Of a DNA stretch of 64,000 bases, positions 18,909 through 27,530 are shown piece after piece. Source of the stretch: Bacteroidota bacterium (GTDB lineage: Bacteria; Bacteroidota; Ignavibacteria; Kapaibacteriales; UBA2268); NCBI GenBank assembly GCA_021780815.1, contig JAJXYC010000019.1:39665-103664 (forward strand). Reading direction: 5' to 3'. The notes below the pieces were generated by a model. The model was not told where the DNA came from and ran no database searches. It saw only the letters and a program-made list of their open reading frames with translations. A program made the position numbers and the translations under genes. Position 1 is the first letter of the stretch. Each line of letters starts with the position of its first letter.

Positions 18909-19973
18909 ATGTTTCTTAAACATAGCAATCATCTTAAATTTATTGTGTTAATTTTATCACTATCAGTGTTTGTAGTTTCGTGTGGTAAGAAAAATAGTTC
19001 TGAAAAAAAACAAAAAATGATTACTTCGGTTGATGTATATATAGTTCAAACAGGTGATTTAAAAAATGATATTTTTGTTACAGGGAATCTTTTAGCCGAC
19101 GAACAAGTTGACATAAAAGCGCAGGAGGCGGGAAATATTGTTTCAATAAATTTCCAAGAAGGTAAACCAGTAGTTAAAGGTCAATTATTAGTAAAAATTG
19201 ATGATAGAGATTGGAAAGCACAATTGCAAGCGGCAAATGTAAATCTTGAAACTTTAAATAAAGACTTATCACGCAAAAAAGAACTTTTAAAAATTAATGG
19301 TGTAAGCGTTCAAGATGTTGAAAACGCCGAAAATAATATAGCAAATGTGAAATCACAGATTGAACAGTTGAAAGTTAAAATAGATTATTCTGAAATTAGA
19401 GCACCATTTTCAGGAGTTGTAGGATTAAGAAATTTTAGTCCTGGTGCTTATTTAAATGTAGGTCAAACAATTACTACATTGGTAAAATCAAACCCAATAA
19501 AAATTGATTTTCAAGTTCCTTCTAATTATGCAAATTCATTAAAAGTTGGTCAATCAATTCAAATGGTAACCCGCTCCAATAAAGACACAATCAATGCGAA
19601 AATTTATGCTTATGATCCATTAATATCAGAAACATCTAGAACGATAAATGTAAGAGCTGTTGCGAATAATCCCAATAACAAGTATTTACCGGGCGATTTT
19701 GCAGATGTTTTATTAACTCTTGCAGATATAAAAGATGCCATACTTATACCAAGTGAGGCAGTAGTTCCACAAGTTGATAAGCAAACAATTTTTATCGTTA
19801 AAAATGGTAAAGCGGTAAGTGTTCCAGTTCAAATTGGAATAAGAACGGACCGAATGGTTGAAGTTATTAGTGGGGCAAATGTTGGTGATACACTAATTAT
19901 GACAGGTTTAGTTACAATGCGTTCAGGAATTCCTCTTAAAATCAACAAAGTATTAAATATAACAAATAACTAA
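18909..19973 (+). CDS. RND efflux periplasmic adaptor (membrane fusion protein), lipoprotein
   Basis: Links the inner-membrane RND pump to the outer-membrane channel. The N-terminus is a lipoprotein signal, FVVSCGKK, with the lipidated Cys near residue 25. Two half-lipoyl segments (GNIVSINFQEGKPVVKGQLL and YSEIRAPFSGVVGLRNFSPG) flank a coiled-coil hairpin around residues 100-155, and beta-barrel and membrane-proximal domains follow (LPGDFADVLL, AVVPQVDKQTIFIV). At 354 residues it is normal. It is first in an operon with the pump and TolC, separated by 2 bases from the pump. The substrate is unknown. Confidence 0.92.
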   Translation: MFLKHSNHLKFIVLILSLSVFVVSCGKKNSSEKKQKMITSVDVYIVQTGDLKNDIFVTGNLLADEQVDIKAQEAGNIVSINFQEGKPVVKGQLLVKIDDRDWKAQLQAANVNLETLNKDLSRKKELLKINGVSVQDVENAENNIANVKSQIEQLKVKIDYSEIRAPFSGVVGLRNFSPGAYLNVGQTITTLVKSNPIKIDFQVPSNYANSLKVGQSIQMVTRSNKDTINAKIYAYDPLISETSRTINVRAVANNPNNKYLPGDFADVLLTLADIKDAILIPSEAVVPQVDKQTIFIVKNGKAVSVPVQIGIRTDRMVEVISGANVGDTLIMTGLVTMRSGIPLKINKVLNITNN

Positions 19974-19975
19974 AA

Positions 19976-22900
19976 ATGACAATATCAGATTTAAGTATAA
20001 AAAGACCGATTCTAGCATTAGTTTTATCAATAGCAATCGTATTATTTGGTTTAGTTGGGTATTTCTCTTTGGGCGTTAGAGAATATCCGAGTGTAGATCC
20101 CGCCGTAATAACTTGTACAACAACTTATACAGGTGCAAACGCTGATGTGATAGAATCACAAATAACTGAGCCATTGGAAGACAATATAAATCAAGTTGCC
20201 GGTATAAAAACAATGAAATCAGTAAGTTCCGATGGTCAAAGTAGTATAACGATTGAGTTCAATCTTGGTGTAGATATGGAAACTGCGGCAAATGATGTTA
20301 GAGATAAAGTTTCACAAGCAGTTCGTAATCTTCCACCGGATGCAAATCCTCCAATAGTTACAAAAGCAGATGCTGATGCAGAAACTGTCTTTTCTGTAAC
20401 ATTGCAAAGTAGTAAGCGAAATTTACTTGAACTTACCGATATAGGCAATAATATTTTTAAAGAAAGATTACAAACAATACCGGGAGTTAGCCAAGTTAAT
20501 ATTTGGGGTGAAAGAAAATATGCAATGAGACTTGTTCTTGACCCCAAAAAAATGGAAGCTTATAATTTAACTCCTACTGATATTAGCAATGCGCTAACAG
20601 CACAAAATATTGAATTACCAACAGGTATTATCGATGGTAAAGCGACTGAATTAACTGTTCGTGCATTAGGTAGAATTTCTACTCCTGACGAATTTAACAA
20701 TTTAGTAATTGCTCAAAGAAATGGAACTTTGATTAAATTAAAAGATGTCGGAAATGCTGTATTAGGTGCTCAAAATGAAAGAACGATTTTACGTGGGAAT
20801 GGTGGTATTCCGATGATTGGTGTGGCTTTAACTACTCAACCTGGAGCAAATTATATCCAAATTGTAGATGAGGCTTATAGAAGAATTGAAAAAATCAAGG
20901 AGGATATACCCAAAGATATTCAATTAAATATTGCATTAGATAATACTAAAACTATCAGAAAAGCAATAAGTGAAGTATTTGAAACAATTTTTATAGCATT
21001 TGGACTTGTAATACTTGTTGTGTTCTTCTTCTTGAGAAATTGGCGAGCAACTTTAATTCCAATCGTAACAGTTCCAATTTCTTTGATTGGTTCGTTTTTC
21101 TTTTTGTATGTTATGGGCTTTTCAATCAATATATTAACGTTGTTAGGATTAGTTCTTGGTACTGGGTTAGTGGTTGATGATGCAATTGTAGTCTTAGAGA
21201 ACATTTACAAAAAGATAGAAGAGGGACAAAAACCAATTCAAGCGGCATTTAAAGGAGCAAGAGAAGTATTCTTTGCCGTTGTTTCAACATCAATAACATT
21301 GATAAGTGTGTTTTTGCCTATTTTCTTTTTGCAAGGTTTTACTGGTAAATTGTTCCGTGAATTTGCAATGGTTATTGGTAGCTCAATCTTAATTTCTACT
21401 TTTGTTTCGCTATCATTAAGTCCTATGATGTCCTCTCGAATTTTACATAAAGGGCATTCAAATAGTGAACTTTTTAAAATAGTTGAGGCATTTATCAATA
21501 GTGCTATTAAAACGTATAATGAGGCATTGACATATTTCATTAATCATAGGTGGCTTGTATTTCCAGTTATCATATTTGCTTTTTTAATTATTTATTTTAT
21601 TGGGACATCATTACCATCAGAACTTGCTCCACTTGAAGATAAATCAATGTTAAGAATTGTATCTACTGCACCAGAAGGAACGTCTTACGAAGCAATGGAC
21701 AGTTTTCAGAAGAAATTGACTGCTATTGTTGATACGATTCCCGAAAGAGAGTATATTATAGCCTTGACTGCACCAGGATTTGGTTCTGCTCTTGCCGCAA
21801 ACAACGGTTTTGTTAGAATTTCTCTTGTTGACCCAAACAAAAGAAAGCGTTCACAAGCACAAATTGCACAAGAATTAATGAGAATTGTTAGTAAATATAA
21901 TTTTGCTCAATCTTACATAGTTCAAGAGCCAACAATTGCGGCAAGTCAGTCAAGCAAAGGTTCTTTGCCTATTCAATTTGTTTTGCAGGCTACTTCACTG
22001 GATAAATTAAAAACTTATTTGCCAAAATTCTTAAAAGAAGCACAATCTGACCCTGTTTTTGATGTTGTTACATCTGACTTAAAGTTCAACAAACCTGAAC
22101 TTATTATTAATATTGACAGAGATAAGGCTTTGGATATGGGCGTTTCTGTGGCTGATATTGCAACAGTTTTGCAACTTTATTTAGCAGAGCAAAGAATTGG
22201 GTATTTCATTAAAGGTGGCAAGCAATACTATGTAATTTCAAAAGCGGACGACAAGGAAACATCAGACCCAACAGATTTAAAAATGTTGACGGTTAAGAAT
22301 TCAAAAGGTGAAATGGTAAAATTAGATAATCTTGTTAGATTTGCATATCAAAGCAGACCACCTCAATTACTTAGATTTAATAGGTATGTGTCGGCAACTA
22401 TTTCTGCTTCACCTGCTTCTGGTAAAACGCTCGGTGATGGAATAAATGAAATGAAATTAATTGCTTCAAAAGTTTTAGATGAAACTTTTACCACAAGTTT
22501 AACAGGTAGCTCGGCTGATTTTTCTGAAAGTTCAGGCAATTTATATATTACTTTCTTATTTACTTTAATTCTAGTATTTTTAACATTATCGGCACAATTC
22601 GAAAGTTTTAGAGACCCATTCGTTATTATGTTTACTGTTCCATTAGCAATATCAGGCGCATTACTTTCTTTATTTATATTTGGTCAAACTTTAAATATTT
22701 TTAGTGAAATTGGAATGATAGTATTAGTTGGTATCGTAACGAAAAATGGAATTTTAATTATTGAATTTGCTAACCAAAGGAGGGAACAAGGTCTAAGTAT
22801 TAATGAAGCAATCATTGATGCTGCCACACAAAGGTTTCGTCCTATTGTTATGACAAGTTTAGCAACAATATTAGGTGCATTACCTATTGCATTAGCATTA

Positions 22901-23050
22901 GGTGAGGCTTCTACAAGTAGAGTACCTATGGGTATTTCTATTATTGGTGGTTTGCTGTTTTCACTAATTCTAACTTTATTTGTTATACCTTCTCTTTACA
23001 CTTATGTTACATCTAAAAAAGAAAAGAAATATGTTGAAGAAGAATTATAA
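19976..23050 (+). CDS. RND-family efflux pump (AcrB/MexB-like, HAE1)
   Basis: Proton-driven inner-membrane transporter of 1024 residues, the standard length, with the usual 12-helix layout: one helix at the N-terminus (LSIKRPILALVLSIAIVLFGL), a large periplasmic loop, six helices from about residue 335, a second loop and five final helices. LGLVLGTGLVVDDAIVVLEN in helix 4 carries the two Asp residues of the proton relay. Motifs REYPSVDPAVI, near the first loop, and EFANQRREQGLSINEAI, near the end, are typical of hydrophobe/amphiphile exporters. It overlaps the TolC gene by 20 bases. Substrate cannot be inferred. Confidence 0.95.
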   Translation: MTISDLSIKRPILALVLSIAIVLFGLVGYFSLGVREYPSVDPAVITCTTTYTGANADVIESQITEPLEDNINQVAGIKTMKSVSSDGQSSITIEFNLGVDMETAANDVRDKVSQAVRNLPPDANPPIVTKADADAETVFSVTLQSSKRNLLELTDIGNNIFKERLQTIPGVSQVNIWGERKYAMRLVLDPKKMEAYNLTPTDISNALTAQNIELPTGIIDGKATELTVRALGRISTPDEFNNLVIAQRNGTLIKLKDVGNAVLGAQNERTILRGNGGIPMIGVALTTQPGANYIQIVDEAYRRIEKIKEDIPKDIQLNIALDNTKTIRKAISEVFETIFIAFGLVILVVFFFLRNWRATLIPIVTVPISLIGSFFFLYVMGFSINILTLLGLVLGTGLVVDDAIVVLENIYKKIEEGQKPIQAAFKGAREVFFAVVSTSITLISVFLPIFFLQGFTGKLFREFAMVIGSSILISTFVSLSLSPMMSSRILHKGHSNSELFKIVEAFINSAIKTYNEALTYFINHRWLVFPVIIFAFLIIYFIGTSLPSELAPLEDKSMLRIVSTAPEGTSYEAMDSFQKKLTAIVDTIPEREYIIALTAPGFGSALAANNGFVRISLVDPNKRKRSQAQIAQELMRIVSKYNFAQSYIVQEPTIAASQSSKGSLPIQFVLQATSLDKLKTYLPKFLKEAQSDPVFDVVTSDLKFNKPELIINIDRDKALDMGVSVADIATVLQLYLAEQRIGYFIKGGKQYYVISKADDKETSDPTDLKMLTVKNSKGEMVKLDNLVRFAYQSRPPQLLRFNRYVSATISASPASGKTLGDGINEMKLIASKVLDETFTTSLTGSSADFSESSGNLYITFLFTLILVFLTLSAQFESFRDPFVIMFTVPLAISGALLSLFIFGQTLNIFSEIGMIVLVGIVTKNGILIIEFANQRREQGLSINEAIIDAATQRFRPIVMTSLATILGALPIALALGEASTSRVPMGISIIGGLLFSLILTLFVIPSLYTYVTSKKEKKYVEEEL

Positions 23051-24356
23051 ATTCATATTATTGCCAATTATATTTGGGCTTACTCCTTTTATTCTTTTTA
23101 GTCAAGATTCTTTGAAGTTTTCTCAAATTGTTAATCTTGCTTTGGAACAAAATTATCAAGTCCAAATTGTAAAGAATGAGCAAATTAAAGCCTCTAATAA
23201 TAATTCCTACGGTGGTGCAGGATTTTATCCTACGTTAGATTTTAGTGGTAATCAAACTTGGAGCACGAACAATATTAATCAAACCTATTATACCGGTGAA
23301 AATAAAGCAACAAATAATGCTAAAAGTAATGTTACTGCCGCCTCACTTAATTTAAATTGGAATATCTTCGATGGCTTTCAGATGTTTGCAAATAAAGATA
23401 AACTTGGTTATCTTGAACAATTAGGTAAGGCTAACACTAAATACTATGTTGAACAAACTATTTCAGATTTAGCACAGGCTTATTTCCAATATGTTAAAGA
23501 ATTATTTAAACTAAAATTATATTTTCAATCCCTTGATGTATCTCGAAATAGATTAGAACTTGAAAAGATAAAATTAAACCTTGGCAATACTAGTATTTTT
23601 ACTGTTCAACAAGCGGAACTCGATTTTAATAGCGATAGCACTCTTGTTATTGAACAAGAAATATTGTTAAATCAGTTAAAAATATCTATTAATAAAATTA
23701 TTAATAGACAATTAGATACTGATTTTTCGCCATTGCTTAATTTTGATTTAAAGCAAGTTGCGTCTTTAGAAGAATTGAAAAATAGTGCTTTTAAAAATAA
23801 TGTTCAATTAAATCAACAGCAAATTGCTCAATTGATTTCTAACGAAAATGTAAAAATTCAAGAAAGCACTTTTTATCCTGTTCTAAGTTTATTTAGTTCA
23901 TACAACTATTCAAATCAAAACAGTGCCGCAGGTTTGCTCAGAGTCAATAATTCGCAAGGAATAAGTTATGGATTGAATATAAGATTTAATTTGTTTAACG
24001 CAGATAAAGACCAAACTTCTTTGCAAAATTTGAAAATTGATGAAAAAACAAGTGAAATACAAACTAAACAAGTTAAACAAAATGTTGAAAGCGTTCTATT
24101 GCAAACTTATGAACAATATCAAAGCTATCAAAAAGAGCTTGCGCTGCAGCAACATAATGTTGAACTTGCACAAAATACATTAGAAATTGCAAAAAAACAA
24201 TATGAACTAGGTACTATTAATGGTTTTGATTTTCGTCAAGTTCAATTAGATTTTTTAACTGCTGGCGATAAATTAAATGATTTGTATTTTGCAATTAAAT
24301 CATTAGAAATAAATTTATTCAGAATTTCCGGAGAAATTACAAAAGAATTACAATGA
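23031..24356 (+). CDS. TolC-family outer-membrane efflux channel
   Basis: Outer-membrane component of the tripartite pump. The ATG at 23031 is preferred over an upstream in-frame start at 22980 because it begins a clean signal peptide (MLKKNYKFILLPIIFGLTP, cleavage near LFSQ). The remaining 440 or so residues contain two TolC repeats of long amphipathic helices rich in Gln and Asn (LALEQNYQVQIVKNEQIKA, NTLEIAKKQYELGTINGFD) and barrel strands (FYPTLDFSGNQTW, SYGLNIRFNLFNADKDQ). It overlaps the pump gene by 20 bases, so coupled translation is likely. Confidence 0.92.
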   Translation: MLKKNYKFILLPIIFGLTPFILFSQDSLKFSQIVNLALEQNYQVQIVKNEQIKASNNNSYGGAGFYPTLDFSGNQTWSTNNINQTYYTGENKATNNAKSNVTAASLNLNWNIFDGFQMFANKDKLGYLEQLGKANTKYYVEQTISDLAQAYFQYVKELFKLKLYFQSLDVSRNRLELEKIKLNLGNTSIFTVQQAELDFNSDSTLVIEQEILLNQLKISINKIINRQLDTDFSPLLNFDLKQVASLEELKNSAFKNNVQLNQQQIAQLISNENVKIQESTFYPVLSLFSSYNYSNQNSAAGLLRVNNSQGISYGLNIRFNLFNADKDQTSLQNLKIDEKTSEIQTKQVKQNVESVLLQTYEQYQSYQKELALQQHNVELAQNTLEIAKKQYELGTINGFDFRQVQLDFLTAGDKLNDLYFAIKSLEINLFRISGEITKELQ

Positions 24357-24484
24357 TAGCATAATTCTTTGTTTTTGTAAGATGTAAATGATATCTAAAA
24401 TTTGATGAGTATAGTAAATTTAAAATTTATCAAATAAAAATAAAAAAAATAAAAGTTTTTAGATAAACTTTAATTTTTTTTTAT

Positions 24485-24492
24485 TATATTTG
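24485..24492 (+). promoter_or_regulatory. putative -7 box (TAnnTTTG)
   Basis: TATATTTG lies 30 bases before the ATG of the exported barrel-like gene and just before its GGAG ribosome site, a good distance for a Bacteroidetes-type promoter. Confidence 0.4.
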
Positions 24493-24522
24493 TTTTTGCT
24501 AATTAACATTAATGGAGATTTT

Positions 24523-25041
24523 ATGTTTAAAAAACTTACTTTTTGTCTATCAGTAGCTATGATTCTATTTCTAGCTATGCCAACACAGTCGTCTGCGCAA
24601 AACAAACAGTTTTTCCATCAAGCAATTTCTGGAGACCCAATATCTCTTGCATTTGGGTTGTTAAATGTTTCTTACGAACAACAGATTGCTCCAAAAAATT
24701 CTTTCACTGTATTTGGTTCTTACTGGTCATATAGTGATTGGTCAGCAGGTGGATTTGGAGGTTCTTACCGTTTCTATTTAATGCAAGAAACAGTACGTGC
24801 TTTGGAAGGTTTCAGCTTTGGACCTTTCGCCTCTGTTAGTTTTTGGAGCTATAGTAACGCATATTATCATTATGATGGTGGTACATCAATAGCAATTGGA
24901 GCGGAAGCTGCTTACAAATGGGTTTTTAGTGGTGGATTTATGGTAGAACCTATTATCAGACTTTCGTTTCCTTTGACTACTATTACAGGACTGTCCTATC
25001 ATGGAACTTCTGTTGGTGTTAACTTAGGTTATGCTTGGTAA
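24523..25041 (+). CDS. small exported outer-membrane-like protein (DUF3575-like)
   Basis: A 172-residue protein. The ATG at 24523 is chosen because GGAG lies 7 bases upstream and MFKKLTFCLSVAMILFLAMP is a good signal peptide; an in-frame TTG at 24490 would add an unlikely 11 residues. After cleavage near SSAQ the chain has alternating strands with Gly and aromatic residues (DPISLAFGLLNVSYEQQI, VEPIIRLSFPL, GTSVGVNLGYAW) and ends in an aromatic residue, as small beta-barrels do. I associate this pattern with DUF3575-like proteins; function is unknown. It is probably monocistronic. Confidence 0.7.
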   Translation: MFKKLTFCLSVAMILFLAMPTQSSAQNKQFFHQAISGDPISLAFGLLNVSYEQQIAPKNSFTVFGSYWSYSDWSAGGFGGSYRFYLMQETVRALEGFSFGPFASVSFWSYSNAYYHYDGGTSIAIGAEAAYKWVFSGGFMVEPIIRLSFPLTTITGLSYHGTSVGVNLGYAW

Positions 25042-25063
25042 AAATATTTTTATATTTTAAAAT

Positions 25064-25142
25064 GTCATTCTGATTGTAGCGAAAAATATATATATAACAG
25101 AAGTTTATTATATGCTGTGTATTTTGCCTCTTTCAGGATGAC
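25064..25142. repeat. degenerate REP-like palindrome
   Basis: GTCATTCTGA at 25064 and TCAGGATGAC at 25133-25142 form the terminal inverted repeat (one mismatch) of a roughly 79-bp element. Its interior has decayed to AT-rich sequence. The same ends bound the intact element at 57037-57112. Confidence 0.6.
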
Positions 25143-25205
25143 TATTTTATTTTTAATAATATATCATTTTTATAGATAAAAATATAATTAAAAAGAGTTT
25201 AGCTT

Positions 25206-25811
25206 ATGCAAAAAATTGGAATATATGGTGGTAGTTTTAATCCAATTCATTTGGCTCACCTTATTATTGCTGATTTTTTTGTTAAACAAATTAATATCAA
25301 TCAATGTTTATTTGTTCCTACATTTATTTCTCCTTTCAAAACAAGAGAAGCAAATCCATTATTTAACAATGAAATTAGGAGGAAACTTATTGAATTATCT
25401 ATTAAAGGACATTCCAAATTTAAATTGGATAGCTTTGAATTGGATAAAAATGAGATTTCTTTTACAATTGATACAGTAACTTATTTGCATCAAAAGTATA
25501 GTGGCTCTGAATTGTATTTATTAATTGGAACAGACCAAGCAAATCAATTCCATCAGTGGAAAAATTGGCAAGATATTGCTAAATTAGCAAAATTAGTAAT
25601 TGCTACAAGGAAATTAAGCAATGAAAAGATAATATTTCCTTTTCAAGAGATTGATAATAGTGTTAAGCCTATTTATCTTCAAAATCCAATTATTGAAATT
25701 TCATCAACTGAAATAAGAAAAAACATCTTAAATAATATTTCGGTGGAGTATTTTTTACATTGCAATGCTTTTGAGTATTTAAAATCAATAAATTTTCATA
25801 ATTTGCAATAA
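25206..25811 (+). CDS. nadD: nicotinate-nucleotide adenylyltransferase
   Basis: Adenylates nicotinate mononucleotide in NAD synthesis. The nucleotidyltransferase motif GIYGGSFNPIHLAHL contains the HxxH-type signature, FVPTFISPFKT follows, LLIGTDQANQFHQWKNW is the family's middle motif, and ISSTEIRKNI is the C-terminal ATP-binding motif. At 201 residues it is normal. The gene leads a tight operon: pcm starts 5 bases after its stop and miaA overlaps pcm. Confidence 0.93.
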   Translation: MQKIGIYGGSFNPIHLAHLIIADFFVKQININQCLFVPTFISPFKTREANPLFNNEIRRKLIELSIKGHSKFKLDSFELDKNEISFTIDTVTYLHQKYSGSELYLLIGTDQANQFHQWKNWQDIAKLAKLVIATRKLSNEKIIFPFQEIDNSVKPIYLQNPIIEISSTEIRKNILNNISVEYFLHCNAFEYLKSINFHNLQ

Positions 25812-25816
25812 TAATT

Positions 25817-26458
25817 TTGGATTATATACAAAAACAAAAAGAAAAATTAATTTCAGATTTAAAGTTAAAAGGTATAAAATCTGAAAAGGTGCTTTCTGCA
25901 ATGTGGAAAGTGCCAAGAGAAAGATTTATTGACCAATCAATTTTGGGACAGTCGTATCAAGATGTAGCCTTACCGATAATTTGTGGTCAGACAATTTCAC
26001 AACCTTATACAGTAGCCTTTATGACAGAAAAGTTAGATATATCAAGTGGGATGAAAGTATTAGAAATTGGTACAGGAAGTGGTTATCAATCTTGTGTCCT
26101 TGCAGAACTTGGAGCAAATGTCTATTCAGTTGAAAGAATTGATGAACTTTATTTTTACTCGCAAAATATGTTTAAAGAACTTGGTTATAATATTACTCAA
26201 AAGTTAGGAGATGGAACTTTTGGGTGGAAAGATTTTGCCCCGTACGATAGAGTAATGATTACGGCAGGCGCACCTGAAACACCACTTGAACTTTTAAAAC
26301 AAATGAAAATTCATGCTAAAATGATTATTCCCATTGGAAATAAAACTTTACAAATAATGACTTTAATTGAACGTAACTCTGAAACAGAATTTATAACTAC
26401 GAAATTTTCACAATTTCGCTTTGTGCCATTAATTGGGAAACAGGGTTGGGAAAACTAA
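25817..26458 (+). CDS. pcm: protein-L-isoaspartate O-methyltransferase
   Basis: Repairs isoaspartyl residues in aged proteins by SAM-dependent methylation. Motif I is VLEIGTGSGYQSCVLAELG near residue 76, preceded by the family's LPIICGQTISQPYTVAFM, and the end has FRFVPLIGKQGW. The start is TTG at 25817: the first in-frame ATG would remove the conserved KLISDLKLKGI region that this family always has. It lies 5 bases after nadD and overlaps miaA by 13 bases. Confidence 0.93.
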   Translation: MDYIQKQKEKLISDLKLKGIKSEKVLSAMWKVPRERFIDQSILGQSYQDVALPIICGQTISQPYTVAFMTEKLDISSGMKVLEIGTGSGYQSCVLAELGANVYSVERIDELYFYSQNMFKELGYNITQKLGDGTFGWKDFAPYDRVMITAGAPETPLELLKQMKIHAKMIIPIGNKTLQIMTLIERNSETEFITTKFSQFRFVPLIGKQGWEN

Positions 26459-27414
26459 CATTATCCGATATTTCTGTTCCGAAACCCTTAATTGTGATAT
26501 TAGGACCGACTGCATCAGGAAAAACAGAATTATCCTATAAATTATATGAATTTATTGATTCGGAATTTATTTCTGCTGATTCAAGGCAAATTTATAAATA
26601 TTTAAACATTGGTACTGCGAAACCATCAAAGCAAGAACTTGAAGATTTTCCTTTTCATATAATTGATTTTCTTGAACCTGATGAAAAATTTTCAACTGGT
26701 AATTTTGTGCAATTAGCAAAAAGTGAGATTGAAAAAATATATTTGAAAAATAAAGTTCCAATTATTGTTGGAGGAACAGGACTGTATATAAAAGCATTGT
26801 GTGAGGGATTTCTTGAAAATGATGATAAATCAAATATTTCGAATATTAATGAAACTATACGAATACAACTAAATAAAGAATTAGAATTAAAAGGCAAAGA
26901 TTTTCTTTACAATAAATTATTAGAGATAGATAAAGAATCTGCTTTAAAATATTCGGATAAAAACCCGAGAAGAGTTATTAGAGCGTTAGAATTTTTTTAT
27001 ACTACAAATCATAAATTTTCTGATGCGCATATTCAAAATACACAGCAAAGTGAGTATAATTCAATTTATTTCGGTATTGATTTGACTCGTGAAAATTTAT
27101 ATGAAAACATTAACCAACGTTGTGAAAGAATGTGGAATTATGGTTTAATTGACGAAACAAAAGAAATTTTAGCAATGGGATTTTCATCTTCTTTAAATTC
27201 TTTAAATACTGTTGGTTATAAAGAATCTATTTCTTTTGTTAATAATAAAATGAGTTACGAAGATTCGCTGATAGAATTTAAAAAAAATACAAGGCATTAT
27301 GCAAAGAGGCAATTAACATTTTTTAGACAGTTTAAAAAGACTATTTGGTTAGACCTAAGTATACAAATTAATTATAATATTACCAAATTTTTACTAAAAG
27401 ATTTTATTAAATAA
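26446..27414 (+). CDS. miaA: tRNA dimethylallyltransferase
   Basis: Adds an isopentenyl group to A37 of tRNAs reading U-starting codons. The P-loop is LGPTASGKTE (about residues 19-28), then SADSRQIYKYLNIGTAKP and GGTGLYIKAL; the C-terminal RHYAKRQLTFFRQ is also conserved. The start codon is probably TTG at 26446, inside the end of pcm; no ATG exists before the P-loop, so the exact start is uncertain by up to about 15 codons. Length 322 is normal. A hairpin terminator follows directly. Confidence 0.94.
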   Translation: MGKLTLSDISVPKPLIVILGPTASGKTELSYKLYEFIDSEFISADSRQIYKYLNIGTAKPSKQELEDFPFHIIDFLEPDEKFSTGNFVQLAKSEIEKIYLKNKVPIIVGGTGLYIKALCEGFLENDDKSNISNINETIRIQLNKELELKGKDFLYNKLLEIDKESALKYSDKNPRRVIRALEFFYTTNHKFSDAHIQNTQQSEYNSIYFGIDLTRENLYENINQRCERMWNYGLIDETKEILAMGFSSSLNSLNTVGYKESISFVNNKMSYEDSLIEFKKNTRHYAKRQLTFFRQFKKTIWLDLSIQINYNITKFLLKDFIK

Positions 27415-27463
27415 AAAAAACACAAATTTTATAACAAATTTTGTAACAAAACGTGTTTTTTTT
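27413..27463 (+). terminator. intrinsic terminator of nadD-pcm-miaA
   Basis: An A-run ending in CAC (27413-27423) pairs with GTG and a T-run (27453-27463) around a 29-base loop, directly after the miaA stop. Confidence 0.55.
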
Positions 27464-27469
27464 TGTTTA

Positions 27470-27477
27470 TATATTTG
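27470..27477 (+). promoter_or_regulatory. putative -7 box (TAnnTTTG)
   Basis: TATATTTG lies 53 bases before the ATG at 27531, between the miaA terminator and the next gene. Confidence 0.4.
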
Positions 27478-27530
27478 TATTTTGTTAATTTAGTCTTTTT
27501 TATTGAAACTAAACTTAAAAGGTGTTATAT

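Noticed and set aside
22980..23030. Upstream start for the TolC gene
   Set aside because: It would add 17 residues before a normal signal peptide and lies inside the pump gene in another frame; the ATG at 23031 fits better.
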